Assembly: GCA_031287855.1 (NCBI GenBank)
Contig: JAITSL010000030.1
Location: 1-44,529, forward strand
Length of the DNA stretch: 44,529 nucleotides
Origin: Candidatus Endomicrobiellum roisinitermitis
GTDB taxonomy: Bacteria > Elusimicrobiota > Endomicrobiia > Endomicrobiales > Endomicrobiaceae
Direction of reading: 5' to 3'
The notes under the pieces are model-generated. The model was not told the origin of the DNA. It did not search any database and saw nothing but the letters and a program-made list of their open reading frames with translations. Positions 24,589 to 32,910 of the stretch are shown here, piece by piece. The translations under genes were made by a program, and so were the position numbers. Position 1 is the first letter of the stretch, and every line of letters begins with the position of its first letter.

Positions 24589-25488
24589 TTAAAAGTTATT
24601 AGTTTTACTTCCAGGACAAATTTCTTTATAGTTACAATATTTACAAAAAAAAGTATTACTAGTTAAAGAAAACTCTTTTTTATCTTTAGGAATATTTTGC
24701 TCTATGCCTGTTAAATATTCGTACATATCTTTTGTTTCTTTTTCTACATTACATGCAAGTTCTGATATTTTAGAGTCTGAAATTTGAATATTTTTTTCAG
24801 TGTAGTAGGGATATAGGTAAACCACTATAGGCACAATATTTTCTGCTTTTATTCCAAAATTATAGCTTGCCCAAAAAGCATAACATAATAGTTGTTTAGA
24901 ATGCTTTTTTTCGTCTGCTTTACCGGTTTTCCAATCAAGAATATAAACTTTATCTTCTATTGGAAACAAAAAATCTACTTTGCAAAAAGCTTTTAAATTA
25001 TTTATTCTTGTTTCTCCAAAACCATCTGGCTCTATGATCCATTTATCGAGTTGTTTTATAGCATTTTTTTCAATCCAAGCAAATCTTTGGCTTTTTAAAA
25101 GATTTTCTAATATATTTTTTACTTTTATATAAATTTCCTCAAAATAAATTATTTGGCCATTATAGTAATGTTCAAAGAAAGTTTTTGATGAACAATACTT
25201 TTTTGTTATATCAAGTACATATTTAAAAAGCTTATCTTTATTTATTTGTTTTGTACTTTTTTTATATCTTGCAAGTATGTCTCTTATAATGCCGTGTACT
25301 ATATTACCTGTTTCTAACGCTTTTGAAGTTAAACTTTTTAAGAATAGAAGTTTTTCTATAGGTATGTCTTTGTCATATTTTGCATAATAATCATAAAAAT
25401 ATTGACGTTTACAATTTATAAATTTGTCATATCTTGATATAGACCAACCCAAAATATCTGTATATTCAAACCTTTTTATTTCACTCAT
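24589..25488 (-). CDS. PD-(D/E)XK nuclease with Fe-S cysteine ring (Cas4/AddB-like fold)
   Basis: 299 residues. Near the N-terminus WSISRYDKFINCKRQYFYD carries Cys26. The catalytic core is KVDFLFP...KVYILDWKTGK (about 188-205: Asp, then Asp and Lys of the motif). The C-terminus has FCKYCNYKEICPG (Cys282, 285, 291). One N-terminal and three C-terminal cysteines around a PD-(D/E)XK core is the Fe-S nuclease pattern of AddB and Cas4. No CRISPR array, cas gene or helicase is adjacent, so a stand-alone repair or processing role is more likely. The reading frame is intact. Confidence 0.85.
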   Translation of the reverse strand: MSEIKRFEYTDILGWSISRYDKFINCKRQYFYDYYAKYDKDIPIEKLLFLKSLTSKALETGNIVHGIIRDILARYKKSTKQINKDKLFKYVLDITKKYCSSKTFFEHYYNGQIIYFEEIYIKVKNILENLLKSQRFAWIEKNAIKQLDKWIIEPDGFGETRINNLKAFCKVDFLFPIEDKVYILDWKTGKADEKKHSKQLLCYAFWASYNFGIKAENIVPIVVYLYPYYTEKNIQISDSKISELACNVEKETKDMYEYLTGIEQNIPKDKKEFSLTSNTFFCKYCNYKEICPGSKTNNF

Positions 25489-25501
25489 AAATATTCCTTA
25501 T

Positions 25502-26059
25502 TTAAAAAATTAAAAATAAATTATAAATCCCAAATGTTAAAAATATTGCACAAGACAATAGCCTTACAGTTTTTTTATTAATTTTTTTACCTAGTATAGA
25601 CCCAAGATAAATAGCTACAATATCTGCTGTTACTATTCCTAAAGTTGTACTTATTAAAATAATAAAAGGCATGTTATACTTTATTGATAATGTAATTGTT
25701 GCAAGTTGTGACTTATCTCCTATTTCTGCAATTAGAAACGCAATAATCATAGAATAAAGAGAGTGCCCTGTTACTGTACTTATATTAGTACTTTTTGCAA
25801 AAGCATTAAATAGCTCATATATACCAAACGAAATAAAAAAAACAGATGTTGTAACTTGCAGATATATGTCAGGCAACGTTATAGCAACAACACGTCCTAC
25901 ACTAACTGCTAAAATGTGCGATAAGAGTGTAGAGATAATTACTGCCCAAATTATATCTAAAGGCTTAGTTCTTGTTGCAAATGATAGGACAAGTAGTTGT
26001 GTTTTGTCGCCAAACTCTGCTATGAACATAAAAATAAAAGAAGATAAAAAAATTTTCAC
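25502..26059 (-). CDS. GDT1/TMEM165 (UPF0016) family cation exporter
   Basis: 185 residues, about six transmembrane helices in two repeated halves. Each half carries the family motif E-x-G-D-(K/R)-(T/S): EFGDKTQ (residues 15-21) and EIGDKSQ (about 112-118). Bacterial two-repeat members such as MneA/MntX-like proteins export Mn2+ ; substrate here is inferred. It sits 13 bases before the nuclease gene and may share its transcript. Confidence 0.88.
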   Translation of the reverse strand: MKIFLSSFIFMFIAEFGDKTQLLVLSFATRTKPLDIIWAVIISTLLSHILAVSVGRVVAITLPDIYLQVTTSVFFISFGIYELFNAFAKSTNISTVTGHSLYSMIIAFLIAEIGDKSQLATITLSIKYNMPFIILISTTLGIVTADIVAIYLGSILGKKINKKTVRLLSCAIFLTFGIYNLFLIF

Positions 26060-26216
26060 TTAACTATTCTACATTAATGACTTGTTTAAATCAACAAATT
26101 ATTGCTGATTATACACATTAACATAAAGCTTAACTTAAGCTATACAGTTCTCTAAAACTAGATCATATTTCCACACTTTCCTTTACTATTTTTGTAAATG
26201 ATTTATTCTGGAAATT

Positions 26217-26742
26217 TTAGCCTGTTGTTAAATTGCCTTTAAAATTGTCTAGCATTTTGTTAAGTATTTTTGTTTGTCGTTTGTTAGAAGATGTATTTTG
26301 ATGTTTTTTCCAAAATTCAGCTTTTTGCAAAACAGACTTTAACAATTCTTGAGAAGATTCTATTGCCAAAATTAAGTTTTCTAAAAACCATTTAAGCCAT
26401 AAAGTAATATCCAAAAAAGATTTTTGTGTAATTTCTAATGCTTTATAGTATGATTTTCTTTCCTTTTTAATTTGAGATGACATTGAGTAAAATCTGTTTT
26501 GGAGAACTTTCACTTCTTGTAAGAAACATATCGCTTAATGCTCGTGCTATTGTGCCGTTACCATATTCAAACGGATGTATAATTACAAACCATAAATGGA
26601 CAATAGCCGATTTAATAATTAAATCTATTTTTTTGCTTTTGTCGTTAGAATAAGAAATTAACATATTCATTTCTTTGTCTAAAATAGTTGCAGAAGGCGC
26701 TTGATAGTGAACACTTTCTTTACCTGTCGGGCCAGAAACAAT
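26217..26742 (-). pseudogene. Fic family (adenylyltransferase-type) pseudogene
   Basis: Two adjacent frames together give the middle and rear of a Fic protein. The first runs from about VSGPTGKESVHYQAP through AIVHLWFVIIHPFEYGNGTI to the motif end ARALSDMFLTRSE. After a one-base shift near 26505, the second reads RFYSMSSQIKKERKSYYKAL and on to DNFKGNLTTG, where it stops short of the usual C-terminal winged-helix part. The Fic motif has GNGT where GNGR is expected. N-terminal sequence beyond 26742 is broken by a TAG. Fic enzymes usually AMPylate proteins; this copy cannot make a full protein. Confidence 0.9.
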
Positions 26743-26852
26743 TTGCTAATTTGTTTAAATGGTTACTTGCGACTGCTCTGGTAACGTAGATAAGGTTCTA
26801 AACTAGACCAAACTAACTGTTTGTGTGTCAAGCGACTCTAAAAGTACAATAT

Positions 26853-26936
26853 ATGTTTGAATTTTTAAATAATGATACTTCAGATAGTAAAAAATATAGC
26901 TATAAACTTAAGTTTTCTGTGATAAGGGAAGGATAG
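26853..26936 (+). other. Unrecognised short open stretch
   Basis: Between the Fic remnant and the cardiolipin-synthase-like gene, a plus-strand frame reads MFEFLNNDTSDSKKYSYKLK and ends FSVIREG. It has no Shine-Dalgarno. It may be the tail of a deleted gene or chance. No family recognised. Confidence 0.15.
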
Positions 26937-26939
26937 ATA

Positions 26940-28400
26940 TTATCCGTATGGTGTTAAAAGTCTATACATGTTATTTCTTAACTTTTTTAATGTAGAAATA
27001 TTTTTGCAATATTCTGCTGTTACAAGAGTTGCTTTTTCTTTTTTTTCTTTTGCAATAATTTCTAATTTTTTTGCTAGACTTTTACTAAAAATTTCTATAT
27101 TCGACTCAAAATTTAGCTTAAAACTCCTAACATCCCAATTTGCAGAGCCTACAAAAACCCATTCGCTGTCTACCACAAAAATTTTGCTGTGGTCAAAAGG
27201 TGCAAAAGTGCGAAAAATTTTTACTCCACAGTTAATTAAATTTAAAAAGTTTGCTTCAGAAGCTTTTGATATAAAACTGTTGTGTATTTTAGGGAGGATT
27301 ATTTCTACTTCCACACCTTTCATAGCTGCCATTTCAAGAGCTATTAAAATATTTCTTTCAGGAAGAAAATAAGGTGTTATAATAAGAATTTTTTTTATTG
27401 CAGCATTTATTGCACCAAGAGCAATAAGCTCTATTATATTGCTCTTTTTATCAGGTCCGTCAGGTATAACTCTAGCTGCAAGTCCTTTAGAGTTTGTATA
27501 TTTTATAGATTTTGCTATAGAATTAAATTTTTTTTCTGTAACAAATTCCCAATCTTCTTCAAAAATTTCTGCCATTTGTTGTATTGCAGGTCCATTAATT
27601 TTAAAAGTAATATCTATAATTGCATTTTTGTTATCATTTATTAAATTTATTAAACAGTTATTTTTTGATAAATTCATACCTCCAAAAAATGCCGTTTTAC
27701 CGTCTATTATCATAATTTTTCTGTGGTTTCTTAAGTTTACAAAAGGTAAAGTTAATGGAAATTTTAACGGTAAAAATATTCCATATTCTAACCCTTTAAT
27801 TTCTTTTAATTTTTTTTCTATTGAACGTCCAAAAATGCTTAAAGTTCCTATAGCGTCAATCAAAACTTTTATTTTAGCTCCATTACTAGTAGCTATTTTA
27901 AATGCGTCTAAAAATTTTTCTGTTTCAGAATCATAATCAAAAATGTAGCTAGAGATTAGCACTTCTTTTTTTGCTTCTTTTATAGCGTTTATCATTTCTG
28001 GATATGCTTGTGAACCATTTTGTAAAGGTTTTATGAAATTTCCAAAAACAAAGCTTTGGGTATAAACTTTATGGCCAAACGTTATAAACTGTTTATAGTT
28101 AACTGGTAAGTTTTCAAAAATGTCATTTATTAACGTGTGTGAGTAACTTTCATTTAAATTAGTAACTCTTTTCAGTTTTAAACTTTTACGTTTTACTCTG
28201 TTAATTCCTAAAAATATATAAAGAATAGTCCCTATAAATGGAGATAAAAAGACAAGAGCTATCCATCCTATAGAACTTTTAATGTCGTCTTTATGTAAAA
28301 GGATGTGTATGCTAGTCCCTATGGCTAATGCTAGATAAAATATAGCTAGAATTAAACTTTGAAAGTTGAATTTTATAAAATTTAAAAGTATATTTGGCAT
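26940..28400 (-). CDS. Cardiolipin synthase-like phospholipase D family protein
   Basis: 486 residues. Two N-terminal transmembrane segments (about 13-34 and 45-65) precede two phospholipase D domains. Their HKD motifs are His226-Lys228-Asp233 (NHRKIMIID) and His404-Lys406-Asp411 (DHSKIFVVD), each followed by the usual GGMN and GSANWD. This is the architecture and length of bacterial Cls, which condenses phosphatidylglycerol into cardiolipin at the inner membrane. It is divergent from the GNAT gene that starts 54 bases away. Confidence 0.93.
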   Translation of the reverse strand: MPNILLNFIKFNFQSLILAIFYLALAIGTSIHILLHKDDIKSSIGWIALVFLSPFIGTILYIFLGINRVKRKSLKLKRVTNLNESYSHTLINDIFENLPVNYKQFITFGHKVYTQSFVFGNFIKPLQNGSQAYPEMINAIKEAKKEVLISSYIFDYDSETEKFLDAFKIATSNGAKIKVLIDAIGTLSIFGRSIEKKLKEIKGLEYGIFLPLKFPLTLPFVNLRNHRKIMIIDGKTAFFGGMNLSKNNCLINLINDNKNAIIDITFKINGPAIQQMAEIFEEDWEFVTEKKFNSIAKSIKYTNSKGLAARVIPDGPDKKSNIIELIALGAINAAIKKILIITPYFLPERNILIALEMAAMKGVEVEIILPKIHNSFISKASEANFLNLINCGVKIFRTFAPFDHSKIFVVDSEWVFVGSANWDVRSFKLNFESNIEIFSKSLAKKLEIIAKEKKEKATLVTAEYCKNISTLKKLRNNMYRLLTPYG

Positions 28401-28454
28401 ATTTGCAGTATGCTATCAAAGTTGAGTTTCTTTAGCAAGAGGAAGTTTTTGTAT

Positions 28455-28886
28455 ATGAAAATAGAACAGTTAAAAAGGCAAGATTATGAAAGTGTGCTAA
28501 TTTTGTGGGAAAAATCAGTTAGAAGTTCTCACATTTTTTTAAAAGAACAAGATTTTAATATTATAAAGAATGCAGTTATGTTAAGTTTTAAAAATATTAG
28601 TTTGTATGGTATTAAAAAAAATTGCAAACTTTGTGGTTTTGTTGGAACTTCACATAATCAAATAGAAGCACTTTTTGTAGATCCTACTTATTTTGGGCAA
28701 GGTTTAGGTAAAAAACTTGTAGATTATGCTATAAAGAAATTAAACTTGAAAAAAGTATGTGTAAATGAGCAAAATAAAAAAGCTTGTACTTTCTATAATA
28801 AGATGGGTTTTAAGTTTGTAAGTAGGGACGAGTTTGATTTTTTAAATCTCCCTTATCCAATTTTACATTTAGAATTACAAAAATAG
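28455..28886 (+). CDS. GNAT family N-acetyltransferase
   Basis: 143 residues from the ATG at 28455, which follows AAGAGGAAG; an ATG at 28410 would add 15 residues. Acetyl-CoA binding motif A: IEALFVDPTYFGQGLGKKLV (about 73-92), with the Q/RxxGxG signature QGLGKK. The C-terminal NKKACTFYNKMGFKFVSRDE is motif B. It resembles PhnO/YjaB-type acetyltransferases; substrate unknown. It ends in a 138-base gap that holds the promoter of the next operon. Confidence 0.88.
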   Translation: MKIEQLKRQDYESVLILWEKSVRSSHIFLKEQDFNIIKNAVMLSFKNISLYGIKKNCKLCGFVGTSHNQIEALFVDPTYFGQGLGKKLVDYAIKKLNLKKVCVNEQNKKACTFYNKMGFKFVSRDEFDFLNLPYPILHLELQK

Positions 28887-28965
28887 CAGTATTATAATTG
28901 TATTATTAAATGTTTATTACAAATGCTTGTGACAATGCAAAACAAAAAAGCTAGAACATATTTGA

Positions 28966-28994
28966 TTGATAAACTATGGGCTTTGTTGTAAAAT
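28966..28994 (+). promoter_or_regulatory. Sigma70-type promoter of the TRAM-ispD-ispF-cysS operon
   Basis: -35 TTGATA (28966-28971), 17-base spacer, -10 TAAAAT (28989-28994). Predicted start near 29001, 24 bases before the ATG at 29025, with TGAGGT between. Confidence 0.6.
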
Positions 28995-29024
28995 ATGTTT
29001 GTGACAAATGGCTTGAGGTTTAAA

Positions 29025-29228
29025 ATGACAAATACTACACTAGCGTCTCTTTATCCGATACTCCTTCCTAGGCAAAGTGCCTATGCTTATTTAGTCAGAG
29101 GCGGTATGCAGCATAAGCAAGCTAGAGGTTACTTTGACGAAAAAACTACAATAGTTGTTAAAGGTGATAAAAATTATATAGGCAAAAATGTTCAAATAGT
29201 AATTACTTCTTCAAAGGTGATTACATGA
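29025..29228 (+). CDS. TRAM-domain-only protein, relic of PIN/TRAM protein YacL
   Basis: 67 residues from the ATG at 29025, preceded by TGAGGT; an in-frame ATG at 28995 lies right at the -10 box. The sequence matches only the C-terminal TRAM part of YacL: LASLYPILLPRQSAYAYLV, KQARGYFDEKTTIVV, then NYIGKNVQIVITS. YacL normally has membrane helices and a PIN nuclease domain before this. Its place before ispD-ispF-cysS is exactly that of yacL in Firmicutes and others. It keeps a promoter and a ribosome site, so a free RNA-binding TRAM protein may be made. It overlaps ispD by 4 bases. Confidence 0.7.
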   Translation: MTNTTLASLYPILLPRQSAYAYLVRGGMQHKQARGYFDEKTTIVVKGDKNYIGKNVQIVITSSKVIT

Positions 29229-29881
29229 AGAATGCTGTTATAATATTAGCTGCAGGGTTAGGTAAAAGGTTTGGGTCTAAAGTTTCAAAACAGTTTTTAA
29301 CGCTAAAGAAAAAACCTATGTTTTTATGGAGTGTTAAAACATTTGCAAAGTTAAAAAGTTTTAAGCAAATTATTGTAGTTGTACCTGAAAATGTAGTAAA
29401 AGATTTGTCTTTAAAATATAAAAACGTTTTTGAATGTGTTGCAGGTGGGAAAGAGAGGTTCGATTCTGTTAAAAATGGGTTAAAGATTGTAAAAAAAGAT
29501 GTGGACTTTGTTGCTATTCACGATGGTGCAAGGCCGCTTATATCAAAAATAGACATAGATTTAATTTTAAAAGAAGCGCAAAAAACAAAAGCTGCTATTG
29601 CTGTAGAGCAAACAAAAGATACAATAAAAGTTGTATCTAAAAGGAATAAGATTATAAAAACATTAGACAGATCCACTTTGAAAAATGCGCAAACTCCTCA
29701 AATTTTTGAAGTAAATTTGTTAAAAAAAGCTTATTTTAAAAAAATACCCAAAAACATTACTGACGACTCAAGCCTCATAGAAAAATTAAATGTAAAAGTT
29801 TCTGCAGTAGAAACTAAGCTCCCAAACTTCAAGATAACGACAAAGCAAGACTTTCTTGTAGCAGAAAAATTGTTAGATTAA
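29225..29881 (+). CDS. ispD: 2-C-methyl-D-erythritol 4-phosphate cytidylyltransferase
   Basis: 218 residues. The N-terminal CTP-binding loop is ILAAGLGKRFGSKVSKQF (about 7-24). AIHDGARPLIS (about 99-109) and the later TPQIFEV and DDSSLIE segments are typical of IspD. Third step of the MEP isoprenoid pathway. The ATG overlaps the TRAM gene stop (ATGA), and ispF follows after 12 bases. Confidence 0.96.
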   Translation: MKNAVIILAAGLGKRFGSKVSKQFLTLKKKPMFLWSVKTFAKLKSFKQIIVVVPENVVKDLSLKYKNVFECVAGGKERFDSVKNGLKIVKKDVDFVAIHDGARPLISKIDIDLILKEAQKTKAAIAVEQTKDTIKVVSKRNKIIKTLDRSTLKNAQTPQIFEVNLLKKAYFKKIPKNITDDSSLIEKLNVKVSAVETKLPNFKITTKQDFLVAEKLLD

Positions 29882-29893
29882 GGGGTAAAAAGT

Positions 29894-30379
29894 ATGTATG
29901 TTGGATTAGGCTATGATGTGCACAGGTTAAAAAAAGGGCGTCCTCTTTTTTTAGGTGGTGTTAAAATAGACAATTCCTTAGGGTTGGATGGCCATAGTGA
30001 TGCAGATGTTCTACTTCACGCTGTAATGGACGCCTTGTTAGGGGCGTGTGGTTTAAACGATATAGGTCATTTCTTTCCAAACACGGACATGAAATTAAAA
30101 AATATTTCTAGCGTTTTTCTTTTAGAAACGGTGTATAAAGAATTAAAAAGACGAAAGTTTTCTGTAAATAACGTTGATGTTACTATAATTGCAGAATATC
30201 CCAAAATATCTCCCTTTATAGACAAAATGAAAAATGTGATATCAAAAACAATAAAAATAAAAAAAGAAAGGGTCGGCATAAAGTCAACCACAAATGAAAA
30301 AATGGGATTTTTAGGTAGAGGCAAAGGTGTTGCAGCTATGGCGATTGCAAGTATAAAGAAGATGCAAAGTAAACACTAA
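29894..30379 (+). CDS. ispF: 2-C-methyl-D-erythritol 2,4-cyclodiphosphate synthase
   Basis: 161 residues, standard. It starts with GLGYDVHRL (metal ligands Asp8 and His10), then [19 protein letters not shown] with His42 as third ligand, and [19 protein letters not shown] at the C-terminus. Fifth step of the MEP pathway. AAGGGG precedes the ATG. ispD-ispF adjacency is the usual arrangement. Confidence 0.97.
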   Translation: MYVGLGYDVHRLKKGRPLFLGGVKIDNSLGLDGHSDADVLLHAVMDALLGACGLNDIGHFFPNTDMKLKNISSVFLLETVYKELKRRKFSVNNVDVTIIAEYPKISPFIDKMKNVISKTIKIKKERVGIKSTTNEKMGFLGRGKGVAAMAIASIKKMQSKH

Positions 30380-30396
30380 TAGTAACAGGTGCTATT

Positions 30397-31791
30397 GTGA
30401 CAATTAAAATTCATAATACTTTAACAAACACAAAGGAAGATTTTAAACCTCAACAAGAAGGTGTTGTGTCCATGTATGTGTGTGGAGTAACTCCTTATGA
30501 TAGAGTACATTTAGGGCACGCAAGAGCATACATTGTTTTTGACATAATAAAACGTCACTTGTTGCAAAGAGGCTACGCAGTAACTCATGTTCAAAATTTT
30601 ACAGATGTTGATGATAAAATAATAAAAAGAGCTTTAGAAAAAAACATAAGCCCATCACAATTAGCGCAAATTTATATAGATGACTATTTTGTTCAGATGG
30701 AGAAGTTAAATGTTTTAAAAGCTCAAAAGTATCCTCGTGTTACGGATATGATCACTGAAATTGTTAACTTTATAAAAGAACTCGTTTCTAAAGAGTTTGC
30801 TTATGAAGTAGATGGAGATGTGTACTTTTCTATAGAAAAATTTAAAAGTTATGGTAAATTGTCAAAAAGAAAATTAGATAGCTTAAAAGCTGGTGCAAGA
30901 GTTAATGCTTGTGATGAAAAAACTGCAGTTTTTGATTTTGCTTTGTGGAAAAAAACAAAAGAAAATGAGCCTCAAGGAGTGTCTTGGGATAGTCCTTGGG
31001 GTAAAGGAAGACCTGGCTGGCATATAGAATGCTCTGCAATGTCTTCTCATTTATTAGGTGATACTGTAGATATACACGGTGGAGGTCAAGACTTAATTTT
31101 TCCTCATCATGAAAATGAAATAGCTCAAAGTGAGGCTAAAACTGGAAAACAGTTTGTTAAATATTGGATACATAATGGTTTTCTCGCAATAAACAAAGAG
31201 AAAATGTCAAAATCTTTGAACAATTTTTTTACTTTAAACACAATTTTTCAAAAGCATAACCCTAGAATAGTGCGTTACTATCTCCTAACTCAGCATTATT
31301 CTAGTCCGTTAGATTTTTCAGATGTTGGTTTAGATTCTGCAAAAAATGCTTTGCAAGGTTTAGATGATGCGTATTTAAGGCTTGTTTGTAACGCAAAAGA
31401 AATAGTTTTTGATGTAAAAGATAAAGATTTAGTAAAGTTAAAAGAAGATTTTTTGTCAGCATTAGATGACGATTTTAATTCTGAAAAAGCGCTTTCTTAC
31501 TTGCATGAACTTAAAAGCATAATATTAAATGAGCTATTTAACTCTAACAAACAGAGACTTTCTTCTTTAAGAAAACTGTTTGAAGATTTAACAGAAAAGT
31601 CTTTAGGAATTTTGCTTCCTCAAGAAAAAAATTTAAACGATGACTTACAGAACCTTATGATAGAAAGAAACCAAGCAAGAAAAAACAAGAACTGGAAAGA
31701 ATCTGATAGGATAAGAGACATTATAAACGAGAAAGGATATAAAATAGTAGACAATAAAGACGGTACATCCGTGTTAGTTAAAAAGATTTAA
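30397..31791 (+). CDS. cysS: Cysteinyl-tRNA synthetase
   Basis: 464 residues from GTG at 30397. Class I HIGH motif HLGHARAY (about 36-43) and KMSKS (KEKMSKSLNNF, about 267-277). Zinc ligands are Cys28 (VCGVTPYD), Cys in HIECSAM, and His/Glu in FPHHENEIAQSE. The C-terminal DALR-like helical domain is shortish but complete. ispD-ispF-cysS is a frequent cluster. The 17-base gap to ispF supports a single transcript. Confidence 0.97.
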   Translation: MTIKIHNTLTNTKEDFKPQQEGVVSMYVCGVTPYDRVHLGHARAYIVFDIIKRHLLQRGYAVTHVQNFTDVDDKIIKRALEKNISPSQLAQIYIDDYFVQMEKLNVLKAQKYPRVTDMITEIVNFIKELVSKEFAYEVDGDVYFSIEKFKSYGKLSKRKLDSLKAGARVNACDEKTAVFDFALWKKTKENEPQGVSWDSPWGKGRPGWHIECSAMSSHLLGDTVDIHGGGQDLIFPHHENEIAQSEAKTGKQFVKYWIHNGFLAINKEKMSKSLNNFFTLNTIFQKHNPRIVRYYLLTQHYSSPLDFSDVGLDSAKNALQGLDDAYLRLVCNAKEIVFDVKDKDLVKLKEDFLSALDDDFNSEKALSYLHELKSIILNELFNSNKQRLSSLRKLFEDLTEKSLGILLPQEKNLNDDLQNLMIERNQARKNKNWKESDRIRDIINEKGYKIVDNKDGTSVLVKKI

Positions 31792-31866
31792 TAACTTATT
31801 TTAGTTTGTGTTGTAATGTTGTATGTTCTAGATGTATAGTTTAAAATTCTGTTTAAAAGGCATTAA

Positions 31867-32622
31867 ATGTACAATAAAAACATTGAAAAAGACACTTCGC
31901 TTCAAAATGTTGTGTTTGGTCGTAACGCAGTTAAAGAGCTTTTAAAAGCTAATAAACGTACTATTAACAAAGTTATAGTTTCAAAGACAGCAAGAGGGAA
32001 CGTTGTTTCTGAAATTATAAGTATTGCAAAGCAAAAGAATATAGCTGTGCACAGTGTTCCTCCGGAAAAACTAGATAAATTTTCGCAACAGTCACAAGGA
32101 ATAGTTGCAGAAGTTTCGCCAGTAGTATATTTAGATCTTGTGAATTTAATAAATAAATCAAAACAATCATTGAAACCTTTATTAGTAATATTAGACGGTA
32201 TAGAAGATCCACATAATTTAGGTGCGATTATAAGAAACTGTGTTGCTTTTGGAGCTAATGGTGTAATAATACCAAAATGGAGGGCAGTTAGTGTAAACGA
32301 AACTGTTGCTAAATCTTCTGCTGGAGCCATAGAGTATATTTCTGTTTCTAAAGTTTCAAATTTAAATCAAGCAATAACTTTGTTAAAAGACAACAACTTT
32401 TGGATAGTTGGCGCAGAAAATGGTAGTCAAACATTAGAAACAATAGATTTACCTTTCCCTCTTGCAGTTATAATAGGTAGTGAAGGCTTTGGTCTTCATG
32501 ATTTAACAAAAAAAAATTGCGATTATTTAGTGTCAATCCCTCAAAAAAACACTATATCTTCGTTAAACGCTTCATGTGCGTCTGCCATAATTTTATATGA
32601 AATATCCAAAAAAATGAAATAG
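31867..32622 (+). CDS. rlmB: 23S rRNA 2'-O-methyltransferase (RlmB/TrmH family)
   Basis: 251 residues. An N-terminal L30e-like substrate-binding domain (VVFGRNAVKELLKA start) precedes the SPOUT domain. Motif 1 is LDGIEDPHNLGAIIRN (about 107-122), motif 2 VIIGSEGFGL (about 197-206), motif 3 SIPQKNTISSLNASCASAI (about 219-237). RlmB methylates G2251 of 23S rRNA in E. coli; the precise target here is inferred. It is commonly found next to cysS. Confidence 0.9.
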   Translation: MYNKNIEKDTSLQNVVFGRNAVKELLKANKRTINKVIVSKTARGNVVSEIISIAKQKNIAVHSVPPEKLDKFSQQSQGIVAEVSPVVYLDLVNLINKSKQSLKPLLVILDGIEDPHNLGAIIRNCVAFGANGVIIPKWRAVSVNETVAKSSAGAIEYISVSKVSNLNQAITLLKDNNFWIVGAENGSQTLETIDLPFPLAVIIGSEGFGLHDLTKKNCDYLVSIPQKNTISSLNASCASAIILYEISKKMK

Positions 32623-32713
32623 ATAAAAACACTTAAAAATCAATTATTTTTATATAAATATTATAATAAGTAGAGTAAGTATCTTGTGTTTTTTCTAATG
32701 AAAATTTATAATA

Positions 32714-32727
32714 CCGGTCAAGTCAGG
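32714..32727 (+). repeat. Dispersed intergenic motif, copy 3
   Basis: CCGGTCAAGTCAGG, 11 of 13 positions as in copy 1, in the gap between rlmB and the first DUF4143 ATPase. Confidence 0.3.
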
Positions 32728-32830
32728 CAATATAACAAGTTTTTTCTAATGCAATGTATATGTTTGTCTTATCTTTTATTAAAAAAAGTATTATCAATCA
32801 TTATAAAAAATATGTGGTAGAGGTTTCTAT

Positions 32831-32899
32831 ATGAAAAGAACTGCGCTAGAAAAGCTTAAAGAATAGAAAAATCGTTCTGATAAGAAACCGCTGCAGTGA
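32831..32899 (+). pseudogene. N-terminal ghost of an AAA/DUF4143-type ATPase
   Basis: Reads MKRTALEKLKE, a TAG, then KNRSDKKPLQ and TGA. It matches the usual opening of this ATPase family (MKRTALEKLxEWKN...KPL), with the conserved Trp codon changed to a stop. The P-loop and everything after it are missing. It ends 12 bases from the stop of an intact relative on the other strand. RBS-like GTAGAGG still precedes the ATG. Confidence 0.6.
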
Positions 32900-32910
32900 T
32901 TTGTTATAAA

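Noticed and set aside
24589-25488. Cas4-like nuclease as part of a CRISPR system
   Set aside because: No repeat array or other cas gene is visible in the window; the fold is also used by stand-alone and AddB-type nucleases.
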